DNA of 64,000 nucleotides, from positions 124,001 to 188,000 of the forward strand of contig JAUHXA010000005.1 in the NCBI GenBank assembly GCA_030427245.1. Reading direction: 5' to 3'. The stretch is from Bacteroidia bacterium (GTDB lineage: Bacteria > Bacteroidota > Bacteroidia > Chitinophagales > UBA2359). Below the pieces are notes generated by a model. That model saw nothing but the letters and a program-made list of their open reading frames with translations, was not told the origin of the DNA and did not search any database. Below, one piece after another: positions 7,879 to 16,600 of the stretch. A program made the translations under genes and the position numbers. Positions within the stretch are counted from its first letter, which is position 1, and the number at the start of each line of letters is the position of its first letter.

Positions 7879-9285
7879 ATGCAACAAATAGGAGTGTTAG
7901 GCTTGGGAGTAATGGGTAAAAGTCTCGCCAAAAACCTCGCAAATAAGGGCTTCAAGGTAGCTGTTTACAATCTTCCATTGAAGGGAGAAGAACAAGTTGT
8001 GGCAAATTTTGCAGCACAAAATCCAAGTACATTTTTTTTTCCCGCAAAAGACATTCTTCAATTTGTTGAATCACTCGACCGTCCTCGAAAAATTCTACTG
8101 ATGGTCAAAAGTGGTGAACCAGTTGATTTGGTTATTGATTTATTACAGCCACATTTAGAAAAAGGAGACATTCTGATAGACGGCGGGAATTCTCACTTCA
8201 AGGACACAATAAAACGAGAAATTTCGCTGGCAAATCAAGGCCTTTATTATGTCGGAATGGGTGTTTCGGGAGGGGAGAAAGGAGCTTTAGAAGGACCTTC
8301 AATCATGCCTGCTGGAAAAAAAGAAGTGAAACCTTTGTTGTTGCCGATTTTGGAGAAAATAGCTGCAAAAACAGAGGAAGGAGAAGCTTGTGTGGATTGG
8401 ATAGGAGAGGACGGTTCGGGGCATTTTGTCAAGATGGTGCACAACGGCATCGAATATGCCGATATGCAAATTTGGGCAGAAACCTATACTATTTTGAAGC
8501 GATTGTTTGGAGGCAATCAAGCTACAATGGCGGAGTATTTGAAGGAATGGGAAGATACTTTGCACCACAGTTATTTACTCGAAATTACGCTGCAAATCCT
8601 TCGATATCAAGAAGACGGAAAAGACATATTGCCGCAAATATTGGATGTGGCAGGACACAAAGGAACGGGTTTGTGGACGGTCAAAGAAGCCTTGGAGTTG
8701 GGCGTGCCCATTCCAACGATTGCAGCAGCCATGAACAGCCGAATTACCTCTGCCCATCGCCCTTTGCGCCTTCGATTGGCAAAACAATGGCAGAAACCTA
8801 TTGTTCATCACTTTGACCCAGCAAGCATCCTTCAGTTATTGTCAGATGCTATTTTAGCCGCTCGATTGATCGCCCTTGCCGAGGGCTTTCATTTGCTTTC
8901 GGAAGCGAGCAAGAGCTATAACTGGAATTTGTCTTTGCCGAACATCGCCAAAATTTGGCGGGGAGGCTGCATCATTCGCTCCAAAATGTTGCTCGAAATA
9001 GTGACTGCTTTTGAAGCCGAAGAAAATATCAGCCACCTTTTTGAGTCTGCTTCTTTCGTTTCTTTACTTGCCTCCAAAATTCCCGCTTTACAAAAAGTGT
9101 TGCTATTATTGTCTGACCTTCGGTTGCCTTTCCCTGCCGTGACGGCTGCCTTGCAGTCTTACTATGCTTTGCACGAAGGCTACTCTTCTGTCAATTTGAT
9201 TCAAGCACAAAGGGATTGTTTTGGAGCGCATGGGTACAAAAAAGTGGAAGAAGGAGATAAGATTTGTCATTCCGAGTGGATGTGA
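7879..9285 (+). CDS. gnd: 6-phosphogluconate dehydrogenase (decarboxylating)
   Basis: Oxidises 6-phosphogluconate to ribulose-5-phosphate with CO2 release, giving NAD(P)H. The 468-residue protein has the N-terminal Rossmann motif GVLGLGVMGKSLAKNLANKG, the substrate loop DGGNSHFKDT, the signature GMGVSGGEKGALEGPSIMPAG, the catalytic Lys region GHFVKMVHNGIEYADMQ, and a helical C-terminal domain ending with AQRDCFGAHGYKKV. The residues after the first Rossmann strand are NLPLKGEE, without the usual NRT of NADP-specific enzymes, so cofactor preference cannot be read with certainty. It follows gntK and precedes gntP, forming a route from gluconate to pentose phosphate. Confidence 0.96.
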   Translation: MQQIGVLGLGVMGKSLAKNLANKGFKVAVYNLPLKGEEQVVANFAAQNPSTFFFPAKDILQFVESLDRPRKILLMVKSGEPVDLVIDLLQPHLEKGDILIDGGNSHFKDTIKREISLANQGLYYVGMGVSGGEKGALEGPSIMPAGKKEVKPLLLPILEKIAAKTEEGEACVDWIGEDGSGHFVKMVHNGIEYADMQIWAETYTILKRLFGGNQATMAEYLKEWEDTLHHSYLLEITLQILRYQEDGKDILPQILDVAGHKGTGLWTVKEALELGVPIPTIAAAMNSRITSAHRPLRLRLAKQWQKPIVHHFDPASILQLLSDAILAARLIALAEGFHLLSEASKSYNWNLSLPNIAKIWRGGCIIRSKMLLEIVTAFEAEENISHLFESASFVSLLASKIPALQKVLLLLSDLRLPFPAVTAALQSYYALHEGYSSVNLIQAQRDCFGAHGYKKVEEGDKICHSEWM

Positions 9286-9342
9286 AAGAATTTAGACGAG
9301 AGAGCAGAGATGCGAGTTACCAGTCACTAATCAACCAAACCA

Positions 9343-10695
9343 ATGGAATATACGTTACTTTTAGCCGTTTTGGGAGCAGTTGCCTTACTATTGTTTTTGA
9401 TATTGGCGTGTCGGATGCAAGCATTTTTGGCATTGTTAATCAGCAGTATAGCCGTTGGATTATTCACAGGGATGTCCTTTGAAGCCATTGTAGAAAACAT
9501 TCAAAAAGGAATGGGAGGTACATTGGGTTATGTGGCAACCGTCGTAGGAATTGGGGCAATTTTTGGAGCAATCTTGGAACACAGTGGTGCAACTCAACGA
9601 CTTTCTACCTATTTGTTGGAGAAATTTGGAGAGGAAAAAGCACCGATAGCTTTGTCAATTGCGGGTTTTTTGATAGCGATACCTGTGTTTTTTGATGTTG
9701 CCTTTGTGATATTGGTACCGATGCTCTATGCCCTCCAAAAAAAGACCCAAAAATCCCTGCTTTTTTTTGCGATTCCCTTATTAGCGAGTTTGGCTGTCAC
9801 CCATGCTTTCATACCGCCTACGCCCGGTCCGATAGCAGTGGCAGACATCATTGAAGTGCCTTTGGGTTGGGTGATTTTGATGGGGTTCATGGTCGGGATA
9901 CCCACAACTTTGGTGGCGGGAATTTTCTTCGGTAAGTACATTGCAGGGAAAATTCACATTGAAGTTCCCCAAACGATGGATGTTGCTTTTTCGGAAGACG
10001 ATGAAGGGAAAGAGGTCTCTATTGGCTTAATTTTCTTGTTGATATTGACTCCAATCGTGCTGATTCTCGGCAATACCTTGACGGATATGTTCTTGAAAAG
10101 TGAACGCATAGAAGCGGGATTTATGCCCGATTTAATCAAATTTTTGGGACATCCTTTTGTTGCACTCATTATCAGTACTTTATTGGCATTGTATTTTTTG
10201 GGAACAAGGCAAGGCTACAACCGACAAGAACTGCAAAACATCAGCACCAAAGCTTTGGCTCCTGCAGGTGTGATTATTTTGATTACAGGAGCTGGCGGAG
10301 TTTTCAAGCAAATGTTGATAGAAAGTGGGGCTGGAGTGATGATTGCCGAACAAATGATTGCCTACAACATACTGCCCCTTTTATTGGCTTTTTTGTTGGC
10401 ACTGATGGTGCGTGTCTTACAAGGTTCTGCGACGGTTGCGATGATTACCGCAGCAGGCATCATCGCCCCTGTTTTGGAAAACATGGTGGTCTCAGAGCCT
10501 CAATTGGCTTTAATTGTTTTGAGTATTGCGGCGGGTGCAAGTGGTTTTTCGCATGTCAATGACAGCGGTTTTTGGTTGGTCAATCAATACCTCGGACTGA
10601 CCGAAGCCCAAACTTTGAAGAGTTGGACGGTAATGACAGGAATTTTGGCTTTTACGGCTTTGGGGATTTTGTTTCTGTTGGGAATGTTGGTTTAA
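9343..10695 (+). CDS. gntP: Gluconate:H+ symporter, GntP family
   Basis: A 450-residue inner membrane permease with about 12-14 hydrophobic segments. Family motifs visible are the long first helices (LLLAVLGAVALLLFLILACR), FFDVAFVILVPMLYAL, HAFIPPTPGPIAVADII, and the C-terminal VRVLQGSATVAMITAAGII plus GASGFSHVNDSGFWLV; the last two contain the conserved polar residues inside the membrane. Placement directly after gntK and gnd supports gluconate (or a related sugar acid) as substrate. Its stop lies two bases from the stop of the convergent T9SS gene, with no terminator between. Confidence 0.94.
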   Translation: MEYTLLLAVLGAVALLLFLILACRMQAFLALLISSIAVGLFTGMSFEAIVENIQKGMGGTLGYVATVVGIGAIFGAILEHSGATQRLSTYLLEKFGEEKAPIALSIAGFLIAIPVFFDVAFVILVPMLYALQKKTQKSLLFFAIPLLASLAVTHAFIPPTPGPIAVADIIEVPLGWVILMGFMVGIPTTLVAGIFFGKYIAGKIHIEVPQTMDVAFSEDDEGKEVSIGLIFLLILTPIVLILGNTLTDMFLKSERIEAGFMPDLIKFLGHPFVALIISTLLALYFLGTRQGYNRQELQNISTKALAPAGVIILITGAGGVFKQMLIESGAGVMIAEQMIAYNILPLLLAFLLALMVRVLQGSATVAMITAAGIIAPVLENMVVSEPQLALIVLSIAAGASGFSHVNDSGFWLVNQYLGLTEAQTLKSWTVMTGILAFTALGILFLLGMLV

Positions 10696-10697
10696 GA

Positions 10698-13544
10698 TTA
10701 CCGCACAACCACCTTCTCCCAAACCTCGCCCAACTTCAACAAATACAAGCCTTTTTTCAATCCACTGCAATCTACTTCCGCTTTATTTGTATTTCCTTCA
10801 ATGCTTTGACGCAAAACCACTTGCCCCAAAGTATTCACCAACTCCAATTCCAAATTTTCCATCGAAGGATTGCCAAATTCTACAAACAGTTTATCGGAAG
10901 TAGGAATAGGATAGATATTTTGAATATACAATTTAGAAGGGCTTTGACGGTGCAAGCTGATTGTTCCCAAATAGCGTATTGTGGCATCCAAATCTGTTTG
11001 TGAGAGGCGATAATAAGTTGTACCCATTGGAGGTGATTTGTCTAAAAAGCTGTAAATCTGAGAGAAAGAAGTGGTGCCAATTCCCCGAATTTTCCCAATG
11101 ACTTCAAAATTTTTGCCATCCTCAGAACACTCTAATTGAAAATAATCGTTGTTGGCTTCGGAAGCTGTATTCCATTGCAGAAAATTCCCATCCTCCCTTA
11201 CCTTCCCTTCAAAAAATGTCAATTCAACAGGCAAAGTCGTTTTTAAGCAGTTTTGTACCATTGCAGTATTCGTTGCAATCGGTGCATTGAAGTCGAAGTA
11301 AATATGTGCTTGATTCCCAATCACCAAACCCTCCAGATTGTCGCTTTTTTGTCGAATTCGAAACGACACAAAGCCATGACTTTCAGGTTCATTGTTTAGG
11401 CTGTCCAACAAATTGATGTCGTCAAAAATCCACACCAAGACATTCGGTTGGTGAAATTCCAATTCGTAATTGTGACTGCTCGCTCCTCTATGAAAGCTCT
11501 CCAATTCAACCGATTCGGGCAAAGTGTCCATCACCATCACCCGATAAGCCGTATCATTTCCCGTATTCTGAAAACGAATCGTATAGTCCAACCAACCACT
11601 TTCGAACACACAATCCTCGCCTTCAATAGGCTGTTCGTATTCCACTTGTATGTCATTTGGGTCGTAAGAATTGGTGACATCCAGGCAAGTAATGGATTCG
11701 TCTATCGGACGTGCTTCTCCACAATGGTCATTCGGAAAAATGCGGGCTTCTACGCAAACTTGTTCATCAATTTGAGCATCGCAAGCCGTTTTATATTGCA
11801 GATAAATGCTCCGACATTTTCCCCAGTCCAAATCAGCAGGTTCAAAAACATAGAGTCCATTTTCTTGAGTGAAAGGTGTTTGACTGCTGATATTTTCGAG
11901 CAAAGGACTGATTTGTAATTCAATGCGAATATCCTCTGCATCCGTATTTCCATCATTGCAGTATTCAATCGCTAGTGTTGCTTCTTGACAGGCTCTTGCT
12001 CTCGAAATGCCTACATCTATGTTCATCAAATTGCAGGGAATAGATGGCTGCAAGGCAAAATTGATGTTTTCAATGGTTTGGTAAAGTGTATCAAAAGTGA
12101 CCGTATAGTTTTCTTCACAATTGGTTTCCCAAATATCGGGAGTGGTAGAAATGGAAATGTTGTAAGTGCCTGTGTCAACTACAAAACTGAATTCTCCAAA
12201 ATTGCTGCTGACTATTTCTTGAACACCATTATTCAATGATATAAAAGCGTTAGGAACAGCCCTTTCCAATACATCTAACTCACAGTTTGCTGTTTCGTCA
12301 GCATAAACTTTTCCTGCTATTACATTTTGGCAAGTGTGTCCTAATTTGTCAATTCTTTTAAGAAATATTTTTTGGTCGGAATTAGAATTGGAAAAAACGC
12401 CAGTAGTAATGTATCCTTCTTCCTTGACATTGGCTATATCAGTAGGAGTGTACTCAGGTGCATTGTGATTGTTAGTTGACAAGTAATTGCCTGCTAAATT
12501 TATAGGAGAAGTAAATAAAGAAGATTCATGTGGTTCGGTATAAAATGTATAGCTTTTATAACCAATACCCATAATGTTTCCATTGGTGTTTTCAACCATA
12601 TCTGTATTCAAATATGAAGACTGTTTATACATGTTTTGAAGCTCTCCATTTTCATCAATATTTAACAAAAGTGTTACTGAACTTGCATCATAACAATAAA
12701 GAGGAATGTGAATTAAGCTTAATAAATATTCATTGTTATTTTTATGAATAACATGGTTTATTCTAATTGAATTGGTTCCACAAAGACCTGGTTCATCTAT
12801 GTTGTAAAAGGATTTCCAAATGACTTGACCATTTCCGTCAATTTTTATCAAAGAGGGGAAATCTACATCAGATAACTCAACCCGTCCTGCTATAATATAC
12901 TGATTATTGTGATTTGTGTTATTAATTGAAATGCCACTTGTTGAATATTCAAAAGGGTCATTGGGGAATGTAATACCAGTATTATTTTGCCAAATAACCT
13001 CTCCACTTTGATTAATTTTTACAAAAAAAGCAGAATTTATAGTATAAGAAGGATAATTGGATAGATCAATTGACCCAAGTAGTATATAGTGACCATCATC
13101 GGTAGCAATTAAACTGCTACCAGAAGATTTTTCTATCAATGCTTTTTCCCAAATAGTTTCTCCAGATAAACTGATTTTAGCATAATACAATCTTTTAATA
13201 AAGGCTGTACCATTGTCTTCAATAGCAGTTCCCATTATCAGATATCCATCATTGCTAATTGTAGGAACAAAAGCAGAAATGCCATTTTTTTGATAACCTT
13301 CTGTATTGTATTGATTTCTCCAAAGTTCGTTTCCCAAAGGATCTGTCTTTAACAGCAAAACACTGTATCCTTCATTTTCCGTGTGTACTGTTGCCCCAAT
13401 AATATAGCCACCATCGATGCTTTGTTCAACGCAACAAACCGATCTTAAATCTTCAACATCATACAGTTCCGTGCAGAGTTGGGCTTGAATAGACATCGAG
13501 AAACAAAAGGTAAATAAACAAAAAATCAGTAGTCGTTTTTTCAT
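10698..13544 (-). CDS. T9SS-secreted protein with beta-propeller-like N-terminus and sorting domain
   Basis: A 948-residue exported protein. It has a signal peptide (residues 1-21, ending SIQAQ) and then about 370 residues of repeats with the pattern 'DGGYIIG...LLLKTDPLGNELW', which suggests a beta-propeller. A carboxypeptidase-regulatory-like domain follows (GKVYADETANCELDVLERAV...), then a DUF11-like region ending IYFDFNAPIATNTAMVQ, a FN3-like module (FLQWNTASEANNDYFQLE), and a C-terminal T9SS type A sorting domain (IYPIPTSDKLFVEF ... GLYLLKLGEVWEKVVVR). It is expected on the cell surface or outside the cell. The last 237 bases are nearly identical to those of the next T9SS gene. No enzymatic motif was seen; a structural or adhesive role is inference. 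Confidence 0.85.
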   Translation of the reverse strand: MKKRLLIFCLFTFCFSMSIQAQLCTELYDVEDLRSVCCVEQSIDGGYIIGATVHTENEGYSVLLLKTDPLGNELWRNQYNTEGYQKNGISAFVPTISNDGYLIMGTAIEDNGTAFIKRLYYAKISLSGETIWEKALIEKSSGSSLIATDDGHYILLGSIDLSNYPSYTINSAFFVKINQSGEVIWQNNTGITFPNDPFEYSTSGISINNTNHNNQYIIAGRVELSDVDFPSLIKIDGNGQVIWKSFYNIDEPGLCGTNSIRINHVIHKNNNEYLLSLIHIPLYCYDASSVTLLLNIDENGELQNMYKQSSYLNTDMVENTNGNIMGIGYKSYTFYTEPHESSLFTSPINLAGNYLSTNNHNAPEYTPTDIANVKEEGYITTGVFSNSNSDQKIFLKRIDKLGHTCQNVIAGKVYADETANCELDVLERAVPNAFISLNNGVQEIVSSNFGEFSFVVDTGTYNISISTTPDIWETNCEENYTVTFDTLYQTIENINFALQPSIPCNLMNIDVGISRARACQEATLAIEYCNDGNTDAEDIRIELQISPLLENISSQTPFTQENGLYVFEPADLDWGKCRSIYLQYKTACDAQIDEQVCVEARIFPNDHCGEARPIDESITCLDVTNSYDPNDIQVEYEQPIEGEDCVFESGWLDYTIRFQNTGNDTAYRVMVMDTLPESVELESFHRGASSHNYELEFHQPNVLVWIFDDINLLDSLNNEPESHGFVSFRIRQKSDNLEGLVIGNQAHIYFDFNAPIATNTAMVQNCLKTTLPVELTFFEGKVREDGNFLQWNTASEANNDYFQLECSEDGKNFEVIGKIRGIGTTSFSQIYSFLDKSPPMGTTYYRLSQTDLDATIRYLGTISLHRQSPSKLYIQNIYPIPTSDKLFVEFGNPSMENLELELVNTLGQVVLRQSIEGNTNKAEVDCSGLKKGLYLLKLGEVWEKVVVR

Positions 13545-13617
13545 AATACAAACGGTTTCGATAATTGAAAGAAATAGGTTTCTATATGGTTAACGCAAAA
13601 CTTGAAAAAGGTAAACT

Positions 13618-16600
13618 TTACCGCACCACCACCTTCTCCCAAACCTCGCCCAACTTCAACAAATACAAGCCTTTTTTCAATCTACTGCAATCTACTTCCG
13701 CTTTATTTATATTTCCTTCAATGCTTTGACGCAAAACCACTTGCCCCAAAGTATTCACCAACTCCAATTCCAAATTTCCCATCGAAGGATTGCCAAATTC
13801 TACAAACAGTTTATCGGAAGTAGGAATAGGATAGATATTTTGAATATACAATTTGGAAGGACTTTGACGATACAAGCTGATTGTTCCTAAGTAGCGAGTA
13901 GTTGCATCCAAATCCGTTTGAGAAAGGCGGTAGTAGCTGATTCCATTCGGTGCAAAGCGGTCTAAAAACGAGTAGGTTTGAGGTTTTGAACTTGTGCCTG
14001 CGCCACTGATGGTAGTGATTCTTTCAAAGTTTTTACCATCCGTAGAACGTTCCAGTGTATAAAAATCGTTGTTGGTTTCGGAGGCGGTGAACCATTGAAG
14101 CAAATGGCCATTTTCTTGTGCTTTTCCTTCAAAATCAATCAACTCAATCGGCAAAGTCACACAATCACCTATACCCGCAATTTCCCTAAAACACCCTTTG
14201 GCATCTGTCACCACAATGGAATAGGGCGTGCCTATCTCAATGGGGTCGGAAATAAAAACGGGCCATGTCGTAATTGCTTCCACACTACCTGAAAGAGAGT
14301 AGGGAGGAGTGCCCCCTTCAATGGTCAAGACAATTTCGTAAAATGTTTCCTCCTCAATACAAAACAACTGCTCAGTTACAGAAAGCGTATTGTTGGTCGG
14401 AGTCAAATCTTCAATCACCAAAGGCATTTCTACACAACTTTCGCAGTTATCGACTGCCGCCAATGTCACCAAAATCGGAAAACCCAAGACCTCCGCAACT
14501 TCAAAATTTTCGCTGATAAAAACGATTTGTCCTGCTTCAATCGGCGCATCGTAGAGCAAACTTCCAAAGAAAATATCCTCCTCATCCAAAACCCCATTGA
14601 AGTTCAGGTCCAAATAAAGGTCAACCAAAATGGTGTTTTCACTGTCTTGATTTCCGCTGTTTTCAATCGAAATGTTTATTTCAAATTCATTTTCACTTGC
14701 TGAACAGTCGACCGTTGCAGTTGCAGCCTCCAAAGAAATGGCTGCACCATTGGTTGGAATGTCAAAAAAGGCGTTGCCTTCATTCGTTTGAATTGCCAAA
14801 GCACAATCCTCGTTGTTTGCGCTGCAATTGGCATTTTGTACCTCTACCGTTTGGGCAATTAATTCGATGCTTTCACCCAAACAAGCAAAATTCTGATCAA
14901 CCATTACTTCAAAACTAAATAGGATGGAATCCAATGGATTGTCGCTGTATTGAATGGCAAAATCCAATTGTTCTCCCGTTGCAGTAGGCGAAAGGACAGG
15001 TTCTTCCACATTGCCGTTAGCGATTTGCAGAGAGTTGATGCTAAAGTTTAGATTTTCTGGCAAAAAGACGTAGCAATGGGCATCACTTTCTTGAATCACT
15101 TGGTTGTCAGTAGGAAAAATCAAGACTTCAATGGTTGTCGTACTATCGCAAGCCTGCAAAGACGAAGCGGAAACCTGCAATTTGGTGCTATAATCCGCAC
15201 TCGTATTTTGAATCAAAATCGGTGGCAGTATTTGGCTGAAACCATTGCCAAGTGCAGGTGCGCCACAAGGCAAATTTGCAAAAACACTCACCCGAATGTT
15301 GGAGCCCGCCACAAAATTGCAGTCTGTTGTAAAGCCCAAACGAATCTTTGCTTTGCGCTCATTGGCATTGCCGCTCAAGGCAAAACCGTTGATTCCCAAG
15401 GCTGCAATGTTTCCGCTTGGTGCTGTTTCAGAATCGGCAAGTCCCAAGTCAATAATCAACTGATTGCCTTCAATAGCAGCCGAAAATGGTCGAGGAGGTG
15501 TTCCCAAAGGATATTCAATCGTGGTTGAATCGGTCAGTATCAAACCCTGCAAAGGCGGCAAATCCAAGGCCAAAATGGGGTCGGTAATATTGGCAAGTTG
15601 TGCACTGTTGATGGTGAATTCATAGTACATTGTATCACAAAGTTCAGCCGTTTCATTTGGCGTTTGGACATCTAATTGTATTTCAGATGTTTTTGGGTTG
15701 ATGGTAACAGAACGCAAAGCTATGTCACATCTCATTTCATCCATGGAATTGGGATAAGCCACACAGTCCCAACTGTAAAAAACTTTCAAAATACTCGACT
15801 CAACGCAGTTGGTATAGGACAATTGTAGCTCTATGTCCAGACATTGAAGGGGCGTAAGGTCGCCCAATTGCAGGATTTGAAAACCATCGTCCGTAGTGGT
15901 CAATGTGCCAATGTTTGAACCAACAACGGTAATATCCGCTTCTTCGGCTTCAAACAATAAAAAGGCATTGTACATATCGAGTTGTCCCGTATTGTTGCAA
16001 AATTCCAATTGAGCTGTCACTTCTCCCGCCAGTCCATCAATGTTTGTGGTAGTCAAACCTGCACCAATTTGTGGTTTGAAGTATTCGGCAGGGTAGGTTT
16101 GTTGTAAAATCAAGTGGTTCCTACAGTTGGGGTCGGTGCTGTGATAGTTGTCTTCAATATAGAAAGTGGCTTCAATTTCATCGTCTCCTCGGCAATTTGC
16201 CCAAAAATCCAATTCAAAGTAGCCCGCAATCGTCTCATTTCCAGTTGTATCTTTCAAATAAGAAATGCGGTCGCCAATGGGCCAACTACCATCGTTCACA
16301 AAAGTATATTCGGTTTGTTCGGCTGCTACTTCAATCTTGAAAGGCTGTAAATAAAAGTCTTCAACATGGGGCAAATAGTTCATCCTTGCCGAACCTTCGA
16401 TGTATTCCAATGCAGTTGGAAAACGGAAAACTACGGAGTCGAAACGGAAAACAGGGCGGATTTCATTGGGGAAAAAGTCAGTCGTTGTTGGGCCATTTTG
16501 AAGAGTGTCAATATCATTTCCCCATTCGATGCTCAAAGTTTGGGCTTCACAAGCCGCAATTGTATAGGAGGAGTCGGGTAGTTCGGTTTTGTTTTGGTAC

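Noticed and set aside
15076-15528. 150-codon plus-strand frame inside the giant T9SS gene
   Set aside because: Antisense shadow with no recognisable motif or start context.
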